From Oscheius dolichura (lineage: Eukaryota; Nematoda; Chromadorea; Rhabditida; Rhabditidae), in contig OW051493.1 in assembly GCA_932521035.1 (NCBI GenBank), forward strand, positions 248,001 through 312,000: a stretch of DNA of 64,000 bases, written 5' to 3'. Position numbers and translations under genes: made by a program. The notes under the pieces are model-generated. The model ran no database searches and had not been told where the DNA came from. It worked only from the letters and a program-made list of their open reading frames with translations. This document shows positions 11,015-23,946 of the stretch, in pieces; position 1 is the stretch's first letter; each line of letters starts with the position of its first letter.

Positions 11015-11267
11015 CGGATAGACTTTTGATCCACAGCTAAAAATATGTCGCTGTAGGACCCATAAGGAAGGATTCTACCGTAACCTCGTGGTTATAAATC
11101 GGAAAGTCAGACGACTACGTGCCTTGTGGTACTATTCCCCGTTGGAAATTGGCTACACTTCCTTGATTAGACGGAAAGGGCGAAAATTACGACGACAGCG
11201 ATATTCATATCCGGAAATGAGATGACGGCTGTAGTAAGGAAGTTATAGGGAAAAAAAGGAATAAGTG

Positions 11268-12470
11268 GCAACTAGCAAAAGTTCCGGGATAAGTAGGAAG
11301 GGTGAAATGGAAGAAATTAGAAAAGTAAGAGCAATTTGATGGTTTGAAATGCTCTAGAGAACGTATTTATTGACACATTTTCTTGGCTAACAAGCAGTAA
11401 GCGGTGATAAACAAGTTGGCTTCAAAGTTTCTATTTTACACGAATTGAGGAACATGTTTTGATAAAATATTTGCAATTGGGTAGAAAGTTCGAATTCTTC
11501 TATTTTCTTTGGAAAAAACGGTCAAAGGCAACAAATTTTAGGTGAAAAACATCCGACTCCGTTTCAATTCAATTGAGAACAAGGCTTCTCCAGAAGACGA
11601 AGGAGGAAAACTAGCAGATATTCTATCCGGGAGAACACATCAAAGCCATGCAGTAATCATATCGAAAGCTTTCGGAATAAGTAGAAGAATTGAAGTGGTA
11701 AAAATTACAATAGAAAAGAAGAGAAAAACGGATTTTCAATACTTCAGAGGCAGCATTGTGTGGTCCATTTGGTAATATTTACAATTCCATTGTAGCATTT
11801 CAAATCTTTTGTCGCATATTTCGAGAAAAGGGGCCCCAAAATCCTCATGTTGCTAAAGTTTCCAATGTTTTGAGAATGGCATTTATTGGTAAGTTTACTT
11901 TATTTGTTAGTAGTTGTTCATATGAGATCATGAGATCACACTCGTTGTGCGTAAGGTAACGGGAAATTCCTCTACTTCCTATTGCAAATAATCTATAATA
12001 AGTATTTACTATGAAATAGTAAAACAGCCAAAAAAAGTGACGGTAAATGGAAATTTGGTCGCTTTGGCGACAACATTTATAGGCGACGCTCTTTAGAGCT
12101 ATTAGAATACCTGTTACTAATTTGTAGGTCTCGCGCTTCAACATTCCTATTTTAGAACTATTGAGCAGCAATTTTCTTTCGAATTGGTACTATATGGAAA
12201 AAATATTCGACTTCTTCAAACTTCTTTTGGAACAACGGTCAAAAGAGTCAAAGGGTAACACCTGATTCTGTTTCAGTTCAATGGAACGCAAGGATTTGCT
12301 GTAAAGGAGGGAAACTGAAAGAGGTAAAGAAATATACAGGAATTAGACCACAAATTATCGACTGAGGCATACCGCTCTATTGCAATGGTTCCGGAATAAG
12401 TAAAAGGGTGGAAACAGTAGGAATCGGAAAAGTAAAAGACCCGAGAGCTGATTTTTCAATGTTTTGAAGA
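11268..12470. repeat. Degenerate direct repeats, 2-3 copies
   Basis: TTCCGGGATAAGTAGGAAGG near 11281, TTTCGGAATAAGTAGAAG near 11671 and TTCCGGAATAAGTAAAAGGG near 12390 head similar blocks. Upstream pieces (TTCGAATTCTTC ... AACGGTCAAAGG near 11490-11530 and 12206-12260) are also shared between copies 2 and 3. The open frame at 11542-11775 lies in one copy and is therefore not called. Confidence 0.6.
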
Positions 12471-12965
12471 CTCCTCATATATTGCTTACTATCCCTTGGT
12501 TGATACTTTTCAAATTTGCTACTTTATAAGAGTCGAGTTTTGCTGAGTGAATACTATTAAGTGTAAAAAAGTGGAATTCTCCAAAATTTCTTGAAGAATA
12601 ATCAGCATTACCGGCTTCAATAGCGCCAAAGTTTAATTTATCAGAAAGGAAAACACCTGACACCATTTCGATTTTGACACCAGAATTGAGGGTAGCCAGC
12701 TGAGACTCTGGGAAAACCTAATTATCGTAGATCAGGGGGTGAAATATCATGGGAAATGATCTCGCGGGGTGGGAGAGGGAGGGGAGTGGGTCCTGTTGGA
12801 CTTTCTGGACTGGGGAAGAGAATATATCGAGAGGTGGGCTCTTCCTGGCTCAGTCTAGACCAATTTTTATCGAAAAAAATCCACTAACTATCGAAAAAAT
12901 AGAATATTTATCCAAATTAAAGACCAGATAAAGCATAATAAATACAAAATTGCCTCCCCCGGTTG

Positions 12966-13731
12966 CTAATAATAGCCGTAATAATTGTTGTAGTAGCCGG
13001 GATCACTGTATCCCCCTCCATAATACGGATAGCTGTTATAATAACCGTAATTATTATAGTAGGGGTAACTGGCAGCCGCTGCGCCGGCTGCTAGACCAAC
13101 ACCGAGACCCAGGGCTCCAAGGGCGAGACCATATCTGAAACAATTACTTGTAGATGATGTTATTGAATAGATGGCGACGAACGGGAATAATAAGTACCAA
13201 CATTGAAATTTAGAAAAATCTAGAAAAAAAGGTAGATGAACTTACCCAGGACGATATCCATAGCCGCCATAGCCCCAACGGGAACCGTAACCCCAGCGAG
13301 GTCTGAAAATTGGGAGAATTCGATATTTCGCAAAATTACTCGGTAGAACGGTAAAGATCCTAATAAAATCATCTAATACAGTAACCGAAACATAGGCAAA
13401 TTCAGATCTCCTTACCCGTAGCCACGGCCCCATCCGCCTCCATAACCAAATCCGCGTCGTCCCCATCCTCCTCCCCATCCACCTCGATGACCCCAACCTC
13501 CACGGAAGCCACCATAACGACCAAGAACTTCACCTGAAAATTCAGAATTTCCTCTTGAAAGCCAAAAAATTCAAAAAATGAGAGGAAAAAATTGGTGATT
13601 TTTCTGTTCCGAACTGTGGATATCAATAAAATTTTGGGGTTTATTTCAGTTTTAGCCAATCTTGTTAAAAAAAAAAAGAAAATCGAATTCTTACCGGTGA
13701 AAAGTAGTAAAATTAGTAGAAAACAGCGCAT
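12966..13731 (-). CDS. Small secreted Gly/Tyr-rich peptide precursor
   Basis: Minus-strand exons 13695-13731, 13416-13533, 13246-13302, 12966-13134; GT-AG introns; frame closes at 126 residues. Residues 1-12 (MRCFLLILLLFT) are a signal peptide core. Exons 2-3 encode Gly/Trp/Arg repeats (GGWGHRGGWGGGWGRRG, then RWGYGSRWGYGGYGYRPG). Exon 4 encodes a hydrophobic Gly/Ala segment (YGLALGALGLGVGLAAGAAAA), then a Tyr/Asn-rich tail (NNYGYYNSYPYYGG, ending NNYYGYY). Nematodes carry many such short GY-rich secreted peptides; some are proposed cuticle components or antimicrobial peptides (the YGGW-type nlp/cnc group). The Gly/Ala block between two repeat regions is unusual for those short peptides. Orientation and spacing suggest it is transcribed alone. 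Confidence 0.8.
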
Positions 13732-16683
13732 GACGGCGTTTGTTGCCTCTTCTTTTCGGTGTCAGCTGTTTGGTATAAATGGAACGGGTTGAACTGTGTC
13801 GCTCTCACGAGGCGAGCCCCCTTTTAGAGAGAAAATAGATCCGCAAAGACAACGAAACTAGCCGATATCAGACGGCCCTAATTCTATGAGTTTGACGAAG
13901 AAGAGACAACAAAGAAGAGGAGGAGAAGGAGGAAGGAAAGGGGACAGACCAAATGGAACGAGAAGTTGAATGGGACGGAAAGGTTTTGGGGAGAAGACAA
14001 CAGTTTGGAGACTATTTTGGGATTAGGTGACACACTGGTTCGGGGAAGGGGAAGGGGAAATAAAAATAGGACGAGGGAGAGAATTTGAGGTTGATTCCGC
14101 ACACACACTAGTAGATGAACCGAAATGCTCGAATATAAATGGGAGAATTGAAACGGTAGAAAAATATGATTGACAATCCTTACTTCCTCTACTTCTGCTG
14201 CTCTATCATATACCATCGGAAAGAGCTCGTCGAGAGCTACAAGACCCTGTTCTTATCTCCCCCAGAATGAATTTCTAGCACTTGTTTTGGTTGAACCTAG
14301 GCCCTATACTAGCCCTCCAAAGGCAGTCTCTATTGAGTTATTCCCTTCCTCTCTACTTATGTTACTTTCCTGTTTTTCTAATCGAGGAGCCACACCTGGA
14401 AATCTTGACTAGAATGGCAGTTCGATAGCTTGTTGGAATCGCCACGTCGAGCTGAGTCTGAAAAACTAGCCCACGAAGCGGGAGGAGGCTTCTGTGCCAC
14501 GTTATGGCTTCAAAATCAGGAACCGAGGGGTAATTCAATACAAATATCTTCTCCGAGACTGATGGAGGGCCTCCGCCCAAAGTTCTTCACTTCTGTGGCT
14601 CTATTATATACAGTTAGATAGAGAATTTTTTTGTTTTTTAAGTATGTAATTTCGGCCGTTCATTCCTGAGATATACTCAATATAGGCTTAGCTTAGGCTT
14701 AGGAAGATCGTGACAAATGGACTTCACCATAATGCTTAGATATTAGTACCAGTCGATAGATCTCGGCGTAACTAGTAACATTTGTTTTTAGAGTAGGGAA
14801 ATCGGATAGTCCAGTGTCGAGATATTTACTTTTTTTTGACTAAAACCCCAGGAATATGGTCTACGGAGCTGAAAATTGGTCTCCCTCTATGAAAAATTAC
14901 GTAGAATATTATACAAGAAAGAACGGAGCTTCGTAAAACATTGACTGGAAAGCTGTACAACACAAAATATCCCCACTCAATTTGAAAAGATGCGGAATAT
15001 GAATTGAAAAGTTTAGTAATAAAAATAGACGTATTTTCGATAAAAAGGAAAGCTGAAACGTGTTCGCTTTCCTTCTAATTTTTTGTTGAGGGTATTAGTA
15101 GAGAGGGAGAGAGACGTCTTTTCTCACCGGCAGCACGTTTAACTGGAACTGGTACGGGGACAAAGCTGCCGTCAAAAAAGGAAGAAAATTGTCTGTTCCG
15201 GCCTTTCTCATTCCAATATATTGCTTCCTCTCTTCTGATTTTATTGTTTTGTTGAGATTTCAACTAACCAAGGATCATTATAAGATCGATCACCACCACT
15301 CTTTATATCGTATTCTTGTTTCTTTTTTAATTGGATTTTATAAATTTCACAAATTTCATAAAAATCGATACTCTGCTATGTAATAATCGTTCTTCTTCTG
15401 GTTATAAAGCTGTACTATATCTGACTGTTTCAAAGAAAACGGAAGAAGCAGCACCACGTATGTTGGGTTTCTAATGTTCTGCCCAACCTTATTATACGGA
15501 AATTTGCCAGCTCTGCCATTCCAGTCCTTTGAAATCCGCTCTTATTTTTCAGCCAAAAAACCATTGGATTCTTTATGTTTTTGAGGGCCTTTTTGGTTTT
15601 TGAGGGCCTTTTGGTCTACATTCTGATTTTCGGATGTTTTGTGCCAATTGCCTAATTGATTTGTCAAATTCGCCTTATTTCTGTTTTCTTCTGTTTTGAG
15701 AGCCCTTTGTAAACAGAAGCCATTGAAAGGTTTGATCGTCCGGTAATATTGTAACCTTTCTATAAAAATAAGCCAGAAAATATTACTGTTTCCAGGATTC
15801 TATAAAGCCGAACCTTTACCTCCTTTCTTTGTCTTCTTGTAATCGACTTCATCCATGAAATTTGGGAATAATTCGTCTTCTTTTTCCTGTTTCGGGCAGA
15901 CTTCTTAGTAAAGCCGATCTATACTCTTTACTGAGAAATCTGAAGCCGCTTTACATGTCTTATTAGTATTAGTTTTCTTCATTTTCCACACATTTGATTC
16001 ATGCCATTTCAGGTTCTCCCAGTTCCTCCAGCTCTCCATTTTCTTTACCGGATGTGTTTTTCCGAGAATTAGAAAACTGCTCAAAATCTAAAAAATCTAC
16101 TTTTTTTCCTGTTTTATGGATCCTATTAGAATCTTTCTCCATTTTCCATACATTCTTTTCAACCCTGTTTTCGTTCCCTTCAATTTTCCCTGTCCATTCC
16201 TCCGGTTCTCTGCTACAAAATGTTTCCTCGCTGCTTTCCTGTTCCCCACCTGCCGTCGTCGTCGCTTTCTTGCCCCCTTCTTATGGCTTTTCCTTTCCCC
16301 TTCCCCGAGAGTGCGAAGGTCATAGCAAAACGAAGTTTCGTACGGCGAAAAACAGGCGGGGTCATCGGGTATTTTATGACGTAACAACGGCAACCACAAT
16401 GTTATGACGGTTCCCGGCAAGTAGTAGCAGCCGGCCCAACAATCACATTACAGTTCATCGGCCGCGCGAGGAAATGGCGCGGCTACTTGGGCGAACACTA
16501 AATGAAACTCTCTCGTTATTATCTGCTACCTTCAATTGTTTCAGTGGAGTAATATTAGTATACATTGCGTGTATGAATTGGTTCAATTATTATGCTTTGG
16601 GAAAAGTATATAGGGAAAATGAAACGGTCCAATAATAATAAATAGTGTGAGTGGCATTATTCGAAAAGGATGAAAAATATACC
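13732..16683. other. Gene-poor intergenic DNA
   Basis: No exon-like stretch with good splice sites and recognisable protein is seen on either strand. Purine- or pyrimidine-rich tracts account for the longer open frames (GAAGAAGAGGAGG-type near 13900; TTTCC-rich near 16000-16300). One dispersed element (14744-14828) lies here. A GC-rich palindrome (GCCGCGC...GCGCGGC) sits at about 16460-16485. Confidence 0.5.
14744..14828. repeat. Dispersed element D, copy 1
   Basis: Shares an ordered series of blocks with 57743-57826: GTACCA(G/A)TCGA, AGATCTCGG(C/T)GTA, TTTGTTTTTAGAGTA, then AATCGGA and GTCGAGATAT. One copy is intergenic and the other lies in a MED13 intron, 43 kb apart, so this is a mobile or formerly mobile sequence. 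GATCTCGG and the complement of CCGAGAT near the ends make it weakly palindromic. Confidence 0.7.
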
Positions 16684-16808
16684 GTAGTCCATTTCCAACG
16701 GCTATTCCAAATTTGGCGGCGCGTCTCCGCTACGGGACCAGGTTTGAAAGCTTCCGGGTCCCGCAGCGGAGGAGTTTTCCCGGGGGAATAATCCGTTGGG
16801 AATGGACA
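16684..16808. repeat. Hairpin MITE, family A, copy 2
   Basis: GTAGTCCATTTCCAACGG at the left and CCGTTGGGAATGGAC at the right, with inner arms CCGCTACGGGACCAGG and GGGTCCCGCAGCGGA. Close relative of the copy at 7478. Confidence 0.85.
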
Positions 16809-18032
16809 GTATCTAGTGAACTTTCAGGATGTTGAAGCAGCTCCTGACCTGAGGATCTTGAATCAGCCCATGCTGAGGGCAGCGGATTCAATAATGTTGT
16901 ACCCATTTTTTCACTAAAAATGGAGTTTCCAATACATTTTACGGAGATCTATAAAGGTTTCATGATAATCTTATAACCCCTAAAGTATTAGCTTTCCGAT
17001 GAAACTTGATTTGGTAGCTAACTAACCGTAAAATTAGAAAGAAAACAGGGGGAAATGTTTCATTTTTGGGATAATAGCCAGCTCATCTGGGATATTCGCT
17101 GGCGTGTTTGTTTGCATTACAAAATACAAAAAAAATAGCGAGAAAAATGCTCTACAGTTTATGACGGACTGTATTTCAGACCCGAGTATGTATATTATTT
17201 CGTTATACTGGATTTAGTAGTAACACAACGTCCTGTTGGCGTTTATCGTTTTCTATTGGTTTCACAAAAACAATATAGGAAGAGCGGAACAATAGAAAAA
17301 CAATCTTGAGTATGCTTACGTCTTGTAAAAGAAGTGATAAATACAGCGCAACCAACGGACGTGAAGTTGTTTCCCTGTTGTCTTGAATCAGATGGAACAC
17401 TCTTGTTTACCCTAACTGAGAGAATTATAACATGAAGAATGTAAAATAGAGCGGGCAGCGTCTCTGTATTTGTCGTAGAATGATTCAAATGTTTCATGGC
17501 CGCGATAAAGAAACCGGTACAAAATACGTTTGTTAGAATAACGTATAACACAGGGGTTCTTCATAAAACCAGACAATATTCTCGGATACTACGCGGTTCC
17601 TTCGTTTTTTTTAAAAATAAATTCCCACTTTTAGAAGATAACCCAAGGATTTTCTAATGCTCCAAGTTAAATATAAAGATCCCCGTGTTCTAAATATGCT
17701 ATTCGACGGCACCGCACAAAAATTTTCATTCTTCTCTTTCTCTAAAACTCCTACGTTCCCTCTTACAATTCTAAACATTTCAAGACCAGGTCAAAATGGT
17801 CAGTCTATCCACTGGTCAATGAGTCGGGCAGTGGGTGATGTCTAGGTGCTATTTCTAATGTTTCCAGTCCGCAATAAAAGAATTAGTGAACGTTACACAG
17901 TCATTCATGCAGAACTGCGTCCTTACCACAATATTCTCCGATATTTGGCCGTTTCTGGCTTTCCAAAGCCTTGAAACTTTCATAAATTCCTATGAGCAGC
18001 TCAATTTTTCCATCTTTTCTCCGTTTCTCGAA

Positions 18033-18165
18033 CTATAGTCCATTTCCAACGGATATTCCTCGGTAAAACCTCTCCGCTACGGGACCAGTAAGGTTTCTAA
18101 CATGGTCCCCTAGCGGAGACGCGCCGCCAAATTTGGATCTGTGGAATATCAGTTGGAAATGGAAA
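18033..18165. repeat. Hairpin MITE, family A, copy 3
   Basis: Starts CTATAGTCCATTTCCAACGG; inner arms CTCCGCTACGGGACCAG and TGGTCCCCTAGCGGAGA; right end AGTTGGAAATGGA. Inner part is inverted relative to copies 1 and 2 (GCGCCGCCAAATTTGG on the right arm). Confidence 0.85.
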
Positions 18166-21100
18166 ATGATTCTTTTTTTTCCGGTTTGAGTATTTTTTGA
18201 ACTGAAATACTTGAAATTCTTGGAAAATTCGGTAATACCAACTGTTCTTCTCCTCTTCAAGAATTTGTAATGTTCCACTTCAGACATAAAGTTCTGCGCC
18301 TTATTAACTGAACAATCTGTACGCTTCCTTGCTTTCTCCACTGTTTCCCCCCGGCCTGTTGTTCCCTTTCTCCCCCCACTGGCTACAACGTGTTTGTTGC
18401 AATGTTTACTTCTTTTCGTCTTCTCCATTTCTGTTTTTTTCTCTTTTTCCCGGTCGCTATCAAATCGAGAGAGAAGCCCACGTGATTAGACAACATTTTT
18501 GGAGAAAAAAGGGGAGAAAAGTAATGAAAAACAGGTTGTTGGTCGGGGGGAAGGCATCTCCTCCTTCGATGGCCAATAACCGCAACAAATACGATCAACT
18601 CCCGGTCCGGGAACAGAGGTATTCGGCAAATAACGGTGTAGAAAATCCCCCAATTCGTTTTTTGGAGGGGGAAGTCCAGATTCTTGGCTGGTTACGTCAG
18701 CGAGAAAGGGAGAGAGACCCGAAATTGAACCAGTCGTGGTTCAAAGAGGCGGCGGCGGCAAGGAGTCTTCCCTACTGTCTCTAGTCTGTTTCACTGTCCT
18801 TTCTTAGACTAAAATATCCATAAAAAGTAGTTTAATCTGGTCAAATTGTTTCAAAACGAGAAAAATACATGAAATTATGAAAACTATCTGCCGTTTGTAG
18901 TTCTAATATGCTTCAACTTACTTATAAAGTGATCAGTAGTAAAATCTAAACAATTTTGCTTAGCCCTAGCCGTTATTCATTATTCGGAATAAGCTAACCA
19001 ACGTTACAATAAGCAAAACGGTACCCCTCCCGTTTTACGCCCTCTTTTCTTACTATTTTACCAGTTCACAGTGGTTTGCACCTCTCAAAACGAAAGAAAA
19101 AGCGCTTTTGAGTTTTAATTCTCCCAGTAAAACATGGAAATTGGCTAGAAATATCGTCATTTTGATGAATTTTTTCGCCTTTTTTATCGAATGATGGTTA
19201 GTTTGATGGGGTCTAATCTGTTTCATTGCCGTTATTTAATAATGAAGAAACCACGGCAGGCAATGCGAGTGAGAAGACAGTTGAAAATGCAACAGATGCC
19301 TTATAATTTAGCCTACTAGGTTCTTGAAATCGGTGTGTTTTACTCTGTTTATAAAATAAGCTGTAGTAAACCTCTCTACTATGCCTCTTTTTATTGCAAA
19401 TTCTGGATGGCATTATCTATTCAAAATTCCATTTTCATTACTCAAATATACGCTGCCGCACTAGTAGGGAACTCTCCCTGGCTGTTACCTTTATTGGCCC
19501 CGTAAAACATTGAAAATGTGGGAAAATATCAGCAAATTATCGGATTTATCAAGTTTTTAGTTTGAGAATAAAATAATTCTAGAGCAAGGCTAATTACTGA
19601 ACTACTGGAAAGAGAAATCTTCATAAAATGGGAGGATTAGCATTGACTAGGTGGTGGACGGGAATGAAATTTCAGATTAGGGGGAATATAGTTCTTACAA
19701 ATGTTCATTAATACAAAGAACGCCTTGTGTAGTTCTTATTAGTTCAGCGAAACTTTCGAAAAATTCAAAAAAGAAGCTCTTCGGTAGACAAATTTTCTTG
19801 TGTTCTATTGCGACAATAAAATCCTGGAATGTTTTATGTAACTGCTTGACTTTTAGTCCCCGACGGTAAACCTTCCCCGTTTCAATTTTGCCCTCCTCCT
19901 TGAAATTTCCCCGCTGCCCCGTCCCTTCCCGTTCCACTCGCCCTTCCCTCCTCTTCTTCCCCTACTAACTGTAACTACTTTCCCCCTACTTGTCTAACTT
20001 GTGTACTCTAAATTGTTTTCCACCACAAGAAAGAAATGTGTTTTTCCTCTCATTTATAGCCAATTGTGTCCGGTAGGCGAGCACTTGTAACTTGATTCAA
20101 GTTATTTGGAAAAGGGGAGGAGAACAAACGGGAACAAACAACCCGGAACAGGGCAACCCAACAACCACCGGGCAACAGTATAAAACGCAACTGATGGCAA
20201 TAACAATACCCACATTTTGATGGCTGTTGTAAGAGTTTTATTTCCTTTTGCTCAACTGATTCTAGGGCCCCAACATTTTTTTAGCAATACCTTGTAAAAC
20301 ATTTTATGTACCAGTCTCAGTTCAAATTGATCAACTATGGTCATAAGTCGGTTTTAGTCAATGGTTGGTAAATTTCGTATTTTTGAAAGAGAACAACGGG
20401 TAAAGTTATTCTCTTGCGAATTACGACCGATAGAGTGATTTGTCTACAGTAATCTAGCCCCTCGCTGAGACTTTTCCGATTAGAAACAGCAGAGTTTTCC
20501 GAAAAATGAGTTTTTGACGAAAAAGATGAAAATGAAATGTTTCAACTACCGTATATTACCCTTTTTGAACGTGTGCAGTAGTTCTACTAACAGATTGATT
20601 ACTTAGAAACCCGTAAAAATTTTCCGTTTTCTATTGTTTTAGAAATTCTTTAAAATTCTGACTGGTTCTGCTCTTCAATTCATCTATTATAACGTTTTCA
20701 TGCTTTGAATTCGGCTATTTTCCTCCAGAAGCAATGGATTCGTCTTGTTTCATCCGTCGTTCATATAGTTTTTACCGAAACCCGATAAGTTTTACCATCA
20801 GGCTTGTTAGTTTATTCGCCACTAATTCTCCTGGTTATCCACTAAAATGGAGGTTTTGTAAAAAAAAAGGGGAGGAAATGAAATGTTCCAGCAGCTAGAT
20901 ATAACGTATTTTGAGACAAACCGCCAGTTTTGAATTCCTGTATTTTAGCCGGAAACGGTAGTTTTTTTTATAATAAATTGTCTTTCGGCCATCCTTCTTA
21001 TTTTCTTTGTTCCTACCCATATAAACAATGGCGTTATTTCAATGACCACCTTTGACCTCTCCTCCTTTCCTCCGACGACGTTTCCCCATTATTGACCTTG

Positions 21101-23339
21101 GTTTGTGATTAGGTACCCATTCTGCACTCACTCGTCCGCTTCCGGCGGCTTTGTCCTCCTCAAATGGACATTTTTGCGAACAGTAAGAAATGCACCTGAA
21201 ATCCGATTATGTAAATGAATTGTTCCACTAAAAAGATAAATATCGTCATTTTTAGTCAATTTATTCCGAAGGTTCCTTTTCCATAATAGTTTCATAAACT
21301 CGAAGTTTTTGGCGTTTTTTCAGTTTTTTAAGTTCTCTCGCACCCGTAAAAACTCGGCAGCTGAAATTTCCTTCATTTCAAGGCATTCTCTCTTCTAAAT
21401 TTCACTTTGCCAAGAATTTACAGGGTAAAACTCAAGCGACTCCATTTTTAACGAATTTTACGTTTCAAATACTCCATAAAACTAAAAAATATCAAGTTTT
21501 ATAGTGCAGATAAAGCAATTATGTTAGAAAATGAAGAATTCGTCAAATTGTTAGCCCTAGAGTAGTGACGTAGCCCTTCTCTCTCTCTTTCCTTTCCAGC
21601 CACCCCTCCTACTCGATCACTGTTTGTATCATTTGGTTTTTGTTGATGTCCTTGATGAATAGAACGATGTAAGGTGGATTGCTATGGTTGCTTTTACTCT
21701 CTTTCACGAACTATTGCTTTGTTTTTCTCTCTCTCTCTCTTTTCAATTTCTTACGATTTAATGGGGAAAGGAAAAAAAAAGTACTATCAAATTAATGATT
21801 CGATCTTTGGATAAGAGGAGGGGGAAGGGAAGTACCGTCGTTGCATTGGTAGTTCCTGAAAAGAACAGCAATTTTGTTTGATAGCGATGATGTTGGACTA
21901 GCAGCATAAAATTCCTTAGAGGCTTTTATAAACACTGTAAAACAAACAAAAAACTACAGTATTTTTTTTACGAATTATTGCGTAGCCATCAGTTTTCCAA
22001 TTTTTCAGAATAAGGCTAAAAGGGGTGTGACCACACCGAGGATACTGATCTCAAGACCTGATCAATGGTAAAATAGCATTACTGAAACAATCGTATTCTT
22101 CTTCCCTGCTTCTTATATGGATTATACGATACAAAAAAGAGAGGAAATAGCAAGATTGAAAGGGTATAAAGAGAATTTTTGAATGTTTTGAGAAGCGGTT
22201 ATAGATTTTCTTGTTCTAAACTGCTTTGCTTTTTTGTATTTGTGGAAAACTGCTCCTTACTTGCATTGCCATACGTCTGAAAGCTCAATTGCCAGCGCAG
22301 CCTTGAGTTTTCTTATAAGAATTCATCAAAACATGGTAGCTACAACGTTTCGCACCGGTTCTCTTACCTTTTCCCGGTTGTAAATGCCATTTTGATCTAG
22401 ACCGTAACTATGGACTATCTAGATCCAAAAAATCTGTAAAAATCGCTTTTTTTGGTCTAGATTCATTTGAAACTGACTGCAAATGAAATTAGGTTGAGAA
22501 TATTCCAAAATAGGAATTTCTAATGTTCCTAGAAGGGGTTATTATGTTATTATTGTTATCTCCCCACTGAAGACCACTGTTATCCACTACAAAATGTTTC
22601 TAGCTTACCTTGATCGGCTGTTGTCCCCCAATTCCCCGGTTCTCCCCTATTTTCCCACCCAAACAAAGGCAAGAGACAAGCTGTCCCCTACCACAATTAG
22701 CTGTAACGTTACACCGGTCCACCTCAACCGATTGATAATATAGACAGCAGTCAGTTTGCCCCTTTCTCTCTCCTTCTCTCGAAAAGAAGAAAGCAAACTT
22801 GTTTGTCGGTCTGTCTCAGTTTTGCCACACTGTTCTGTTTCATCGCCCTCCGCCGCTTTTTCTCCTTCTTTCTCTCTCTCTTGAGAATGAGTTGACTGAT
22901 CTTCCCGCCGCCATCGGGTGATATTAAATCACACGGCGGCTTCTTCTTCTTCCAGCGCGGGCTACAGTCTGTTTTTTTTTCTTTCAACCACCGGCCAGAC
23001 GCGATAACTATCTGCTGCCAATTGCACCGAACATTTCTCTTGTTTTTTGGGAAGGAAATTCCCTTGTAAAACATATTTTTTACCGTTATTTCCTAGAGGC
23101 AAGATGAGAGGGAAAACAAGGTAGACCGCTTTGTATGCTCCTTGAAACTTATTGAAATTGTCCCTTCTAGGTTCTATTGACTGATTTCCTCTACTAACGT
23201 CTCTGTAACCCTGGAAGAACATTTACTTCCATTTGAAGTAGCTCCAAAACCACAAGAACTTTATATTTTTGTCTAACCCATGCTTTTCCGGCTTCAAGTG
23301 ACTGGAACTATGCTATAGAAGTCTCTTTTTATCGGAAAA
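18166..23339. other. Gene-poor intergenic DNA
   Basis: No supported gene. Contains a (CT)n tract near 21727-21741, pyrimidine-rich stretches near 22760-22930, AACAA/ACCGG-rich low-complexity sequence near 20125-20175, and a fragment of MITE family B near 21341-21365 (GCACCCGTAAAAACTCGGCAG). May include distant regulatory DNA for the gene at 23947. Confidence 0.45.
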
Positions 23340-23705
23340 CGGCTCAAAATGTTCAAGGCTTCAATGGATTTACATAAAATAGTGATAACATTATAGGCAA
23401 TGCTTTCTATGGAGAAGAAACAGGGAACACACTTTGAGGATATCTAATCTCCCACTGGAGAAAGAAAGGCAGCCATATTATTATTCTGCCACGATTTTAG
23501 CTACTCGAGCTTCTAAAACAATGCCTAGAAACTTGTTTTTATGAAAAAATGACCTAAAATTGCAATGCTCCACTGAACTTATTCAAAACGCTACTCTTTG
23601 TGGCTTACAATTAATCAGAATCTGGGTCAAAACGCATCATAGTCAATATTTTCATGACACGGGGGAAACACATTTTGAGGATATCTGATCTCCCGGTAGC
23701 TACAG
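23340..23705. repeat. Direct duplication upstream of dioxygenase-like gene
   Basis: GGAACACACTTTGAGGATAT ... CTAATCTCCC near 23429 and GAAACACATTTTGAGGATAT ... CTGATCTCCC near 23666 are copies ~237 bp apart. Weaker similarity extends upstream. Confidence 0.65.
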
Positions 23706-23928
23706 TAACCCATTTTGAAACGTCTATTGTCCATTTTCTACATGTACTCTGTAATTAATCGAATTTGAACTGGGTCCGGGAATATTTGTTGCCATATCGA
23801 AACATTTCTTGAAATGGAATTACTCCCCAAAATTTGACTTTTTCCCGTTTTATACCGCCGGTATCTATTAGCTTTCAGGAAATACACTCATTACCTACAC
23901 TTGATCCTCAAAATTGTAATAATCAACA

Positions 23929-23938
23929 GCTTTTCAGG
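23929..23938 (+). promoter_or_regulatory. Candidate spliced-leader acceptor
   Basis: AGCTTTTCAG lies 8 bases before the ATG of the dioxygenase-like gene. With no upstream exon in frame, this is the expected place for spliced-leader trans-splicing in a nematode, though a cis-spliced 5' UTR is possible. Confidence 0.5.
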
Positions 23939-23946
23939 AAGAAATC

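Noticed and set aside
11542-11775. 77-codon open frame
   Set aside because: Lies within a degenerate repeat whose other copies are not open.
16460-16485. GC-rich palindrome as a terminator or MITE end
   Set aside because: Single small hairpin with no second copy or nearby gene end; mentioned only in the regional note.
17203-17551. Minus-strand hydrophobic open frames suggesting a receptor exon
   Set aside because: No adjoining exon, no clear family motif and weak splice sites.
18329-18784. 151-codon open frame
   Set aside because: Composition follows T-rich then purine-rich DNA; no homology recognised and no transcription or splice signals.
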